This document shows, in pieces, positions 18,887-27,501 of a stretch of 47,400 nucleotides of DNA. The translations under genes were made by a program, and so were the position numbers. The notes below the pieces were generated by a model, which did not search any database, had not been told where the DNA came from, and saw nothing but the letters and a program-made list of their open reading frames with translations. Each line of letters starts with the position of its first letter. The stretch's first letter is position 1. This DNA is from Candidatus Nitrosotenuis sp. (GTDB lineage Archaea; Thermoproteota; Nitrososphaeria; Nitrososphaerales; Nitrosopumilaceae). The stretch covers positions 1 to 47,400 of the forward strand of contig SCVO01000054.1 of the NCBI GenBank assembly GCA_004322465.1, in the 5' to 3' direction.

Positions 18887-20050
18887 TTACACGCTTTTGA
18901 ATAAATGAACGGCGCAGCTTGCTCCAGTTGCACCAAAATTATGTGTTAATCCAATATGCGCATCTTTGACTGTGCGCTCTCCTGCTTTTCCTGTCAATTG
19001 CTCAAAAGCCTCAACTACCTGTCCTACCCCAGTGGCACCGATTGGATGGCCTTTTGACTTTAGTCCGCCAGACGGATTGATTGAAATTTCACCGTTAAGT
19101 GATGTTCTGCCTTCGCGAATTGCCTGCACTCCTTGTCCTTTCTCAAAGAACCCAAGATCTTCTGTATCAACAATTTCAGCAATTGTAAAGCAATCATGTA
19201 CCTCAGCAAAGTCAACATCTTTTGGTGTGATTCCTGCCATCTTGTACGCTGCTTGCGCCGCTAGTTTGGTACTTGGGATGGTTGTCATGTGTTCACGTCC
19301 TTGCAGGGTTGCAGGTGATCCACCTCTACCAGATCCAATAACTTCCACATAATTCTTTGAATGAGCTTTAGCAAATTTTTCATTGCATATTATAACTGAA
19401 CTTGCACCGTCAGAAAATGGGCAGCAGTCATACAACTTGAGCGGACTTGCAACTACGGCTGATTTCATCACATCATCAACTGTTATTCTCTTTCGTAGAT
19501 GGGCCTTTGGGTTTAGAAAGCCGTTTGCATGGTTTTTTACTGCAACCATTGCAAAGTCTTCTTCTGTTGCCTTGAATTCTGTCAGATAAGCCCTAGCCAT
19601 TGATGCAAATAATCCCGGGAATGATGCACCTGCACCACCCTCATAAAAGAAATCAGAACAATATGAAAAATAAGTAGTAGTCCACTCTGTACCGGTGTGA
19701 GTTACTTTTTCTACTCCGGTAACCAAGACTGCATCGTAAAATCCTGCCGCAACATTTGCATATGCTTCTCGAAATGATACAGAGCCACTTCCACATGCGG
19801 ATTCTATAGAAAGTGATGGCTTTTCGGAAATTCCCAGATTGCTCATGATTACTGGACCTAAGTGAACCTGCTTGTCCGCTACACCAAAAACATTCGATAT
19901 GTAGCCTGCATCGATCTCTTTTGGCTCAATTCCTGCGCTTTCAATTGCGGCAACTGATGCCTGAATAGTGATATCGGTAATGCTATCGTCTAGTTTTCCA
20001 TACTTTGTGCTTCCAGCACCAAGAACACAAACCTTTTCCACAACACCCAC
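18887..20050 (-). CDS. Thiolase / acetyl-CoA acetyltransferase family protein
   Basis: SIESACGSGSVSFREAY (active Cys), EVHDCFTIAEI, NPSGGLKSKGHPIGATG, GATGASCAVHLF. Confidence 0.93.
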   Translation of the reverse strand: MGVVEKVCVLGAGSTKYGKLDDSITDITIQASVAAIESAGIEPKEIDAGYISNVFGVADKQVHLGPVIMSNLGISEKPSLSIESACGSGSVSFREAYANVAAGFYDAVLVTGVEKVTHTGTEWTTTYFSYCSDFFYEGGAGASFPGLFASMARAYLTEFKATEEDFAMVAVKNHANGFLNPKAHLRKRITVDDVMKSAVVASPLKLYDCCPFSDGASSVIICNEKFAKAHSKNYVEVIGSGRGGSPATLQGREHMTTIPSTKLAAQAAYKMAGITPKDVDFAEVHDCFTIAEIVDTEDLGFFEKGQGVQAIREGRTSLNGEISINPSGGLKSKGHPIGATGVGQVVEAFEQLTGKAGERTVKDAHIGLTHNFGATGASCAVHLFKSV

Positions 20051-20089
20051 TGACCAAGTCCATATAAAAATTCTTCAACAATTTTTAAT

Positions 20090-20557
20090 GTGGATATCTT
20101 GAACAATATGATTTTGACAGAAAAGTCTATTCAGAAAAGAAAAAGTCGGAGAAACGCCACCAGGCCCACAAAACGCCGAATTGCATCATTAAAAACCGAG
20201 ATCATGCAGTATTTTGACAGCAATAGCTATCTTTCATGGTCTGCACGCAAAAAAAAATACGTCATTTTGGGTTCAAACCAACCAAATGACGGTCTTGTTG
20301 AATGTCCGTCGTGCCGCATTGGAAAGCTGATCGTCATACGATCAAGGAAGACAAAAAAGCGCTTCATTGGTTGTTCCAATTACTACAACGGCTGTAAGGC
20401 ATCATCGCCATTACTACAAAAAGCAATGTTGCGTGCAACTAAAATTCCGTGCGAATCATGTTCGTGGCCGCTGATAGTTTTTCGATATTCTAGAAAACAA
20501 AGATGGTCAAAGCAGTGTTCCAACATTAATTGTCCCAGCAGAAAGGCTAAAGTTTGA
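20090..20557 (+). CDS. Stand-alone topoisomerase IA-type zinc-finger protein
   Basis: VECPSCRIGKLIVIRSRKTKKRFIGCSNYYNGC and IPCESCSWPLIVF...KQCSNINCPS: tandem topo I C-terminal zinc fingers without a Toprim/topo core. Confidence 0.8.
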   Translation: MDILNNMILTEKSIQKRKSRRNATRPTKRRIASLKTEIMQYFDSNSYLSWSARKKKYVILGSNQPNDGLVECPSCRIGKLIVIRSRKTKKRFIGCSNYYNGCKASSPLLQKAMLRATKIPCESCSWPLIVFRYSRKQRWSKQCSNINCPSRKAKV

Positions 20558-21356
20558 GATCGGAGTAGATATCAGTTCTCCTATTATGCAAAAGTGGAAG
20601 CATTTTTCTTGTCTCTTTTACTTTTTTAGTAGAAATTTCCACCATTCCTATTCCTTGTTTCTTTTTCATATCAAGCAAAATTTTTCCATATGGATCTACA
20701 ACCAGACTTCTTCCACAGTAAATGTTGCCAACTTGGTCTGGTGCGATAACATAACAACCGTTTTCTATTGCTCGAGTCTTGTTAATTGTAAGCCAGTGCT
20801 CTTCCTTCATTTCTCCTTTAACCCATGCAGACGGAACAATTAAAATTTCAGAGCCAGAGGACGCCAACGTGCGTGACATTTCAGGAAACCGCAGATCGTA
20901 GCAGATAAGCATGCCTAATTTACCAACTGAAGTTTTTACTGGAGATGAGATCTTTGAGCCTGGCTGTAGTTTTTTCGATTCCTTGAATCCAAGTGCATCA
21001 TAGAGATGAATTTTTCTGTATGTTGATCGTATTATTCCAGATTTATCAACTAAAAATGATGTATCATATACTCTGTCCTTTCTTTTACTTTTTTCATATA
21101 TCGTACCTATAACTTCAATTGCATTCTTCTTTGCGGCGGATGCAACTGTTCTAACGAAATTCCCATCAATTGTTTCAGATTGTAATGCCAGATCTCTTGG
21201 AGATTGTTGTGAAGTTGTATAAAACATCATAAATTCTGGAAATGCACAAAGATCTGCTCCACGACTTGCAGACTTGCTGATGAAATCAACGATTCGTCGG
21301 AGGTTTTGGCTTTTGTCAGTGGATGCTTTGAATTGTATTACAGCTATTTTTGTCAT
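20547..21356 (-). CDS. Carbon-nitrogen hydrolase (nitrilase/omega-amidase-like)
   Basis: CAFPEFMM (Glu), YRKIHLYD (Lys), GMLICYDLRFPEMSR (Cys) catalytic triad context. Confidence 0.93.
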   Translation of the reverse strand: MTKIAVIQFKASTDKSQNLRRIVDFISKSASRGADLCAFPEFMMFYTTSQQSPRDLALQSETIDGNFVRTVASAAKKNAIEVIGTIYEKSKRKDRVYDTSFLVDKSGIIRSTYRKIHLYDALGFKESKKLQPGSKISSPVKTSVGKLGMLICYDLRFPEMSRTLASSGSEILIVPSAWVKGEMKEEHWLTINKTRAIENGCYVIAPDQVGNIYCGRSLVVDPYGKILLDMKKKQGIGMVEISTKKVKETRKMLPLLHNRRTDIYSDLKL

Positions 21357-21394
21357 GGATTAACTGGAATTAATGAAAATAAAAAGAATGGTAT

Positions 21395-21571
21395 CTAGAG
21401 CTGGCTTCCTGCCAAATACCAGTTTTCTTTAGGATTGTCCTCAAAGACTACAATTACATGACTTTCTTTTGTTTTTAGAATTTCTACTGCCGATTTTGTG
21501 ACTGCTTTTGCAAATTCTTCTTTTTGTTGCTGTGTTCTGCCAGGATACATGGACACTGTAATTATTGGCAT
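21395..21571 (-). CDS. 4-oxalocrotonate tautomerase family protein, 58 aa (below the ORF-track cut-off)
   Basis: Own translation: MPIITVSMYPGRTQQQKEEFAKAVTKSAVEILKTKESHVIVVFEDNPKENWYLAGSQL*; Pro2 and 4-OT fold pattern. Confidence 0.9.
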   Translation of the reverse strand: MPIITVSMYPGRTQQQKEEFAKAVTKSAVEILKTKESHVIVVFEDNPKENWYLAGSQL

Positions 21572-21604
21572 GAGTTGATTTTTCTCATGTATGATTTAAT
21601 TCTA

Positions 21605-22384
21605 TTAGTAATCGTCTCTCTTCCAACCATATCTTGATGGATTTCTTGAGCCGTATGCGAATTCTGATTCATGTGTCTTTTTGTACAGATATCCGGTTGC
21701 AAGTCCAATTACAAACCCGCCTACGTGTGCCAGATATGCAACACCACCTGCACCATAACCAAATCCTCCAACAAAAAGCGGTAGTAGGTTTTGGAAAATT
21801 AGCCAGAACGGCAAGAACCATTTTGCGGGAATGTGCGACATTCTAGTAAAGAACCCCATAATCATCAAAGTCATTATTTTGGCTCTTGGGAACATTATGA
21901 GATAGGCTCCGAGCACTCCTGAGATTGCTCCAGACGCTCCAACTGCCGGAAGTGAGCTGTTCATGTCTCCTGCAATATGGACAAGTCCTGCAATTATTCC
22001 CCACATGAGATAAATTCCAAGATATTTGAATCTGCCAAATTTTAACTCGATATTATCTCCAAATATCCACAAAAACAACATGTTACCTCCAATGTGCATT
22101 GCTCCACCGTGCAGAAATGTAGAACTCAACAATCCGATCATCGACATACTGGGGCACGATATTCGCGTAGATGCTATCGAAATGCTGCCATCTCCAGCAA
22201 TACATGTGGGAACTGCCCCCCAATTGTAGAACAATGATGCTGCACGTTGATTATTAAACTCAAGGAATTGGCCAGTGTACGCAACCTCAAAAAAGAATAC
22301 GATTACGTTTACCGCAATAAGAGCATAGGTCATTTTTGGTTTGAAACCAGGCGGTTTTGGATTTTCGTCCCTAATTGGAAGCAT
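21605..22384 (-). CDS. Rhomboid family intramembrane serine protease
   Basis: HGGAMHIGGNMLFLWIFGDNIE, AVGASGAISGVLGAYL (GxSG), VAYLAHVGGFVIGLATG (catalytic His). Confidence 0.95.
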   Translation of the reverse strand: MLPIRDENPKPPGFKPKMTYALIAVNVIVFFFEVAYTGQFLEFNNQRAASLFYNWGAVPTCIAGDGSISIASTRISCPSMSMIGLLSSTFLHGGAMHIGGNMLFLWIFGDNIELKFGRFKYLGIYLMWGIIAGLVHIAGDMNSSLPAVGASGAISGVLGAYLIMFPRAKIMTLMIMGFFTRMSHIPAKWFLPFWLIFQNLLPLFVGGFGYGAGGVAYLAHVGGFVIGLATGYLYKKTHESEFAYGSRNPSRYGWKRDDY

Positions 22385-22457
22385 TGATGATTAGGTTAAA
22401 CAATGAATTGTATAATAACGTAAATCTGGTTTTGGAAACGGTTTGTAGCTCTAAAGA

Positions 22458-24092
22458 TTATACTTTGATTATTCCCTGTGTGATCAGATACTGGATTCCT
22501 GAAACAAAGTCAGAGTCGCCAATTGTACCTTCGGACCACCATTTCGCGTTGTTTTTGATCCAAGATGGGATGGTCTGCGATGTACCTGTACCAGATTGTG
22601 TATTTGGTATTTTCATTATTCCTTGTTTTATCAAATACTGGATTCCTGAAACAAAGTCAGAGTCGCCAATTGTACCTTCGGACCACCATTTCGCGTTGTT
22701 TTTGATCCAGGCAGGAATCTGATAGTCAGAAGTTGACGGTTGGCTTGCCTGACCCGACTTGCCTATTGTAAAGGTAGAACTTCCAATTCCCTGGTATGTC
22801 GTAAGCTCATCCAATCCATGGCTGACAACAAGTAGTGTAATCTTGTAGGTGCCTTGGGAAGGAAATTTGAATTCCTGAACGTCTATTCCTTCTGTAGAGA
22901 GAATTCCCGGTTTTTGTGGATCATCTCCAGAATTTTCCAGTAGAACTTTGCCTGAGCTGTCCTCGATTCTAAATCCGTGCCTGACAAACTTTAAGAGCTG
23001 ACCATTTGGATCAAAGAAAGAAATCTGTAACGGAATTGTGTCTCCGGCTCCAAGATTAGAGTCATACGATACTTTGGCAACTGCTCCAGAATCAAATTTT
23101 ACATCAAAGGAATTTTTTGCAACTGCAGATGCAGGTGCAACTGTAAAGTCCATTGTTTTTGCACCAGCAGGAATTGTTTTTGCTATTTTGAGGATGTCGT
23201 CCTTATTTACCAAAAAATGTAGAATTGATGTTCCCTCTATCGAATACGGATCTAAGATCAGCATTCTTCCTACTGCCGGCAGGCCACTCACTTTACCATC
23301 ATATGCAGTAGTGTCAGTAAATTCCTTGAAGGCCTTTGGCACTCTTACCTCTTGGTGAACAAAGATATTTTGCCCTTCAATTCTTTTCATGTCCCAGTTA
23401 AATGGCATTGAAAACGAAATGGATTTTTTAGATTCATCAAACTTGAAATTATTTATTTTGTCGTAGTATGAGATAATTGAAGTGTCGTATGATTTTCCGC
23501 TAGATATAATTTTTTGATTTGATATATCGCCAACGCTAAGCCATGAATTGAACGTCTTGACATCCTTGTCTGCAAATATGTTTTGGTCATAATCAATTCC
23601 AAAAATCTTAATTTCAAAATGATACAATCCGGAGTCAAGCAGTACAGGCGCGTGTACCTCGACTCTATCGTTGAATCCTGTCCATGCGCCTGGGATCTGA
23701 GGCACTTCGTCACCGTATATCAGCACATCATTTACGTCCATTTTGGTTGGCACTATTTTGAGCGTTAATTCTCCAGAGTGCGCATGAAATAGATTTCGTA
23801 GTAAGAGTTTCTCATCCTTCCAGACTGAAATGAAGTACGATGTATGCGGCACAGCTTGATTTGTTTTTGCATCAAACAATCTGAGTTGTACATATGTATC
23901 CCCAACCGTGTCCTTGGTCAGAATTGGTGGACTGATTTTTATGAAAAGGGCAGCTTGCCTGTTTCCAAAGCTTGCAGGAGGAAGGTTTTCCTGTGTAAGT
24001 CCATCCCCATATGCACTAAACGGCACAATTGAAAACACTTGAGACAACAGTAATGTAGTAAAAATCGATGCCAGTATTCTTTTAAAATTCAA
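22458..24092 (-). CDS. Secreted protein with Ig-like/beta-sandwich domains and two C-terminal IPxWIKNNAKWWSEGTIGDSDFVSGIQYLI repeats
   Basis: Signal peptide; two near-identical C-terminal ~49-aa repeats encoded by a 75-bp exact DNA duplication. Confidence 0.85.
   Translation of the reverse strand: MNFKRILASIFTTLLLSQVFSIVPFSAYGDGLTQENLPPASFGNRQAALFIKISPPILTKDTVGDTYVQLRLFDAKTNQAVPHTSYFISVWKDEKLLLRNLFHAHSGELTLKIVPTKMDVNDVLIYGDEVPQIPGAWTGFNDRVEVHAPVLLDSGLYHFEIKIFGIDYDQNIFADKDVKTFNSWLSVGDISNQKIISSGKSYDTSIISYYDKINNFKFDESKKSISFSMPFNWDMKRIEGQNIFVHQEVRVPKAFKEFTDTTAYDGKVSGLPAVGRMLILDPYSIEGTSILHFLVNKDDILKIAKTIPAGAKTMDFTVAPASAVAKNSFDVKFDSGAVAKVSYDSNLGAGDTIPLQISFFDPNGQLLKFVRHGFRIEDSSGKVLLENSGDDPQKPGILSTEGIDVQEFKFPSQGTYKITLLVVSHGLDELTTYQGIGSSTFTIGKSGQASQPSTSDYQIPAWIKNNAKWWSEGTIGDSDFVSGIQYLIKQGIMKIPNTQSGTGTSQTIPSWIKNNAKWWSEGTIGDSDFVSGIQYLITQGIIKV
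22488..22562. repeat. Direct repeat copy 1 (75 bp exact), partner 22635-22709
   Basis: atactggattcctgaaacaaagtcagagtcgcc...gtttttgatcca is identical at offset 147 nt (49 codons). Confidence 0.95.
22635..22709. repeat. Direct repeat copy 2 (75 bp exact), partner 22488-22562
   Basis: Same 75-bp string read by eye in both places. Confidence 0.95.
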
Positions 24093-24149
24093 TGCACTAA
24101 AGCAAATTTGTACATATTTAACTTTTAAGAAGATTTGAACCGTTGAAAA

Positions 24150-24953
24150 TTATGGATTGATTTGCGGTTCTACAACATGTAACGACACAGCGTGATCATC
24201 CAACAGTACTCCCACTCCTATTGATGTATCCTTTATGCGGACTATAATTTTGTCAAGATCTTTCTTATCAAGATCATATTTTTCAGCCAGTACTGATTTT
24301 ACTTTTTGTTCAACATCTGAAATTTCATTTAATGTGGAAGGTAGTGTCACATCAAGTAATTTTCTAAATGAATCCTTTGGAATTTTGCCCGAATAGTCTT
24401 GAATTATATAAAATGAGATTTTTTCCTGTGCTATTTCATGCGGAAGTGTGGACAACGCATTTGCCGTATAGAACACTTGGACATCAAGCAGATTTGACGC
24501 ATCCTGGGAATAGTCAGATATGATTTGCTCGTTATTAAATCCGCGTAGCGAGTCAACTGGTACTTTAATTATGACAAATCCTTCAACAATTTCCTTTGCG
24601 GTTATTCCAAAGACATCTTTTATGTTTCTACACGTTATGTTAGTTGATTTTTCTGCGTCAAGTGTCTTTAAAATTGCATTGGACGAAGGTCCGTCATTTA
24701 TTACTGCATTCCAAAGAATGCCGATTTCATAGTTTTTCTTGTTAAGTATGCTAATTGCAGTGTCATAATGGCCAGGTCTTAGAGGACCATTATCGTCAGG
24801 TATTGAACCGCAAACATACTTTGCAGCATATGTTATGTCTTGAATGTTTGGTTTTGAGATAGTCATGTTTTGACCAAATGCAACATCAGTTATTTGTAAA
24901 ACTGTAAAAAATGAAAGCATCGTCAAAATAATAAAAAGTTTATTCACATTCAT
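24150..24953 (-). CDS. Secreted protein of unknown function
   Basis: Signal peptide (MNVNKLFIILTMLSFFTVLQITDVAFGQ) and full-length ORF. Confidence 0.75.
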   Translation of the reverse strand: MNVNKLFIILTMLSFFTVLQITDVAFGQNMTISKPNIQDITYAAKYVCGSIPDDNGPLRPGHYDTAISILNKKNYEIGILWNAVINDGPSSNAILKTLDAEKSTNITCRNIKDVFGITAKEIVEGFVIIKVPVDSLRGFNNEQIISDYSQDASNLLDVQVFYTANALSTLPHEIAQEKISFYIIQDYSGKIPKDSFRKLLDVTLPSTLNEISDVEQKVKSVLAEKYDLDKKDLDKIIVRIKDTSIGVGVLLDDHAVSLHVVEPQINP

Positions 24954-25050
24954 TTTATCATGTTATGAATAATCAATCATTATAATGTTAGGATTGTATA
25001 AAATGAGATTTTGAGTAAGTTATTAATACAATCATGAATGATTTTAACTA

Positions 25051-25851
25051 ATGAAGTATTTTGTTGTGTTGCTTATGCTACCTGTTTTAGTTTTACCCGT
25101 ATTTGCAGATCAGTTTCAAGCACCGACGGATAAGGGAACATTACTCGTATCAATATCTACGGAACCGACAAAGCCAGTACTCGGTGATCTGACAAAATTA
25201 AAAATTAATTTCATAAATCCAAAAACCAATGCAATTCAGGAACACGTTGACTACAAGGTAACAGTAACAAAGGACGGAACTCCAGTCTTTGGTCCAATAC
25301 CGCTAACTCATACTTCAGAAGGCGCAGTAACAATTCCAGTAGAATTCAAGGAGAATGGAGAACACAAGATAACGGTCGATATTGAGGGGCTGTTATTCCA
25401 ACAGATACCGCCAGAAACGGTAACTTTTACTGAAATGATTGGCGACGCTTCAATTCAGGCTCCATCCGATAAGAAGGTCGGATCATGCATAATTGCGACT
25501 GCCGCGTTTGGAACTGAGCTTGCGCCACAGGTTCAGCTACTCAGGGAAGTAAGAGACAATGTATTGTTTAATACAAATTCCGGAACAAGTTTCATGAGCG
25601 CATTCAACGCATTGTATTATTCGTTTAGTCCTACAGTTGCAGATTTGGAACGCCAGAGCCCGATTTTCAAAGAAACCGTAAAGCTATCAATAACGCCAAT
25701 GCTGTCTACACTGTCAATACTGAACTATGTCCATATCAATTCTGAATCAGAGATGCTAGGGTATGGAGTTGCAATCATTCTACTAAATGTTGGAATGTAT
25801 TTTGTTGCTCCAGCCATAATAATATCAAAAATACGAAGTTTTAGAAAATAA
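25051..25851 (+). CDS. Secreted Ig-like-domain protein with CFI-box-like C-terminal region
   Basis: Signal peptide; HVDYKVTVTKDGTPVFG beta domain; SCIIATAAFGTELAPQVQLLREVRDNVLFNTNSG resembles the CFI-box C-terminal region. Confidence 0.75.
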   Translation: MKYFVVLLMLPVLVLPVFADQFQAPTDKGTLLVSISTEPTKPVLGDLTKLKINFINPKTNAIQEHVDYKVTVTKDGTPVFGPIPLTHTSEGAVTIPVEFKENGEHKITVDIEGLLFQQIPPETVTFTEMIGDASIQAPSDKKVGSCIIATAAFGTELAPQVQLLREVRDNVLFNTNSGTSFMSAFNALYYSFSPTVADLERQSPIFKETVKLSITPMLSTLSILNYVHINSESEMLGYGVAIILLNVGMYFVAPAIIISKIRSFRK

Positions 25852-25912
25852 TTCGTGTTTTGTTAGTAATTTGGATAAGGATTTTTATTGGTCTGCAATC
25901 AGATCAAGTCCA

Positions 25913-26758
25913 ATGAAGACAATAGCCATAGGCTCACTCTTCGTAATAGTCGCAATGGTCGCAATTGCTCCATCAGCATTTGCAGATCATATGACAGCTG
26001 AAGTAAGCATTCCAGCTGGTTCTTCTACAGAAGGCTGTGAAAAGACCAACGAGTGTTTTACTCCAAGTGAAGTAACTGTTGATGTTGGTAGCGAAGTCAC
26101 ATGGACAAATGATGATTCTGCTGCGCATACTGTCACCAGTGGCGATATCGAAGGCGGCCCAGATGGAAAATTTAACAGTGACCTTTTCCTTGCCGGAAAG
26201 AAGTTCTCGCACAAATTTGATGAAGCTGGAGAATTTCCATACTTCTGTCAAGTTCACCCATGGATGAAAGGAACAGTAATTGTTCAAGCTCATGCAGACG
26301 GTGGGCATGATGAAGGAGAAGGTTCTGCGATGACAATGACGGCAGACGGATCAGTAAATGTCAAAGTGAGTTCTGCAAAACCAACAGCTGATGAAGAATT
26401 GACTCTAGATGTCGAATTCACAGATTCTGATGGAAAGGCAATAAGTCACGTTAACTATGACATTACTGCAATGCAAGATGGAACGGAAGTTCTTACCATG
26501 TCAGGCGAACATACCCACACAGGTAATGCAAGCTACAAGACTTCAAAACTAAGCTCTGACAGTCCAGTAGATGTCCAGATCAAAATTCTAGGAATTGGAC
26601 TTCCAGACGACCAAGCAAACTGGATATCTCCAAAGGATGAAACCGTGTCAGTCCAAGTTGTACCGGAATTTGGTCAAGTTGCCATGATGATTCTGGCAGT
26701 TGCCATAGTAAGCATTGTTGTTGTCACTGCAAGATCTAAAGTAATTCCAAGACTTTAG
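25913..26758 (+). CDS. Cupredoxin (plastocyanin-like) protein with PEFG-CTERM sorting motif (track ORF begins 25871)
   Basis: SEVTWTNDDSAAHTVTSG...FPYFCQVHPWMKGTVIV type I copper site (His...Cys-x2-His-x4-Met); C-terminal VPEFGQVAMMILAVAIVSIVVV. Confidence 0.92.
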   Translation: MKTIAIGSLFVIVAMVAIAPSAFADHMTAEVSIPAGSSTEGCEKTNECFTPSEVTVDVGSEVTWTNDDSAAHTVTSGDIEGGPDGKFNSDLFLAGKKFSHKFDEAGEFPYFCQVHPWMKGTVIVQAHADGGHDEGEGSAMTMTADGSVNVKVSSAKPTADEELTLDVEFTDSDGKAISHVNYDITAMQDGTEVLTMSGEHTHTGNASYKTSKLSSDSPVDVQIKILGIGLPDDQANWISPKDETVSVQVVPEFGQVAMMILAVAIVSIVVVTARSKVIPRL

Positions 26759-26763
26759 AATTC

Positions 26764-27408
26764 TTATTTTCTTTTTATCATTGCAATTACTGCAAGTATT
26801 ACGCCTGCTGCTCCAAGTGCCAAACCAAGAACCCCAAAGTCATACGCCTTTGAAAGATCAATGTTAGTTCCGCCTGCAATGTTTCCTATTTTTGATTTGA
26901 TTTCTGTGACATCCTTTTGGAGAGATGACATGGCATTCTTTAATGCACCAACATCTTGACCTGAAGAAGATCCTGAAGGAGGAAATGCAAGAACGTCAGT
27001 ACTTTCCACATCTTCAATTGGAATTTCCTGATTCACCGGTACTCCATTTAGTGTTCCTTTAAGCTCAACCAAAAGGGAGCCAGTCTTGGTCGGGATAATT
27101 TTTGCATAATAATTTCCAGGCTTTACATCAGATAGTACATCCAGTGTCTTTGTAACGCTGCCTGATTTCACGGTAGCTTCCAAGTCCTTGAATGAATTTG
27201 TTACCGGAGTTTGGATTCCATTTCCGTCATCTTGGTTAAATTCAAAGGTTATCGCATTTTGAATTCCAACAAGCGGCGGTTCCTCTTTCCACCCTATTTC
27301 AATCTTATATTGTTCTGCAGTGATTGTCGTGTGCGCATATGCAGAATAAAATCCAAATCCTAAGAGAAATATGAACAATGCCGCAAAATGATTTTTCACA
27401 ATAATCAA
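26764..27408 (-). CDS. Exported membrane-anchored protein of unknown function
   Basis: Signal peptide, extracellular beta-rich region, short coiled coil, C-terminal TM + KRK. Confidence 0.75.
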   Translation of the reverse strand: MIIVKNHFAALFIFLLGFGFYSAYAHTTITAEQYKIEIGWKEEPPLVGIQNAITFEFNQDDGNGIQTPVTNSFKDLEATVKSGSVTKTLDVLSDVKPGNYYAKIIPTKTGSLLVELKGTLNGVPVNQEIPIEDVESTDVLAFPPSGSSSGQDVGALKNAMSSLQKDVTEIKSKIGNIAGGTNIDLSKAYDFGVLGLALGAAGVILAVIAMIKRK

Positions 27409-27443
27409 TAGTCCAAATCATGTTATTATCTTTATGCAAGAGT

Positions 27444-27464
27444 GGTAGAACTACCAAAGTGGTA
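27444..27464. promoter_or_regulatory. Overlapping inverted repeats GGTAG-AA-CTACC and TACCA-AAG-TGGTA in a divergent promoter
   Basis: ggtagaactaccaaagtggta lies in the 93-bp gap between divergent CDS 26764-27408 and 27502-30255. Confidence 0.45.
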
Positions 27465-27501
27465 ATTTGTTTAAATTAGCAAAAGCACCATCAGAAGTAA
27501 A

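Noticed and set aside
18883-18936. Upstream extension of the DUF35 ORF overlapping the thiolase 3' end
   Set aside because: The extension MVQLEQAAPFIYSKACKT is out of frame over thiolase coding sequence; TTG at 18882 just past the thiolase stop is a more likely start
22375-22722. Plus-strand ORF with duplicated YWIPETKSESPIVPSDHHFALFLIQ
   Set aside because: Antisense of the WIKNNAKWWS repeat region; no independent coding evidence
25030-25043. AATCAT-GA-ATGATT dyad upstream of the CFI-box protein
   Set aside because: Short AT-rich palindrome in an AT-rich promoter; weak evidence without conservation data
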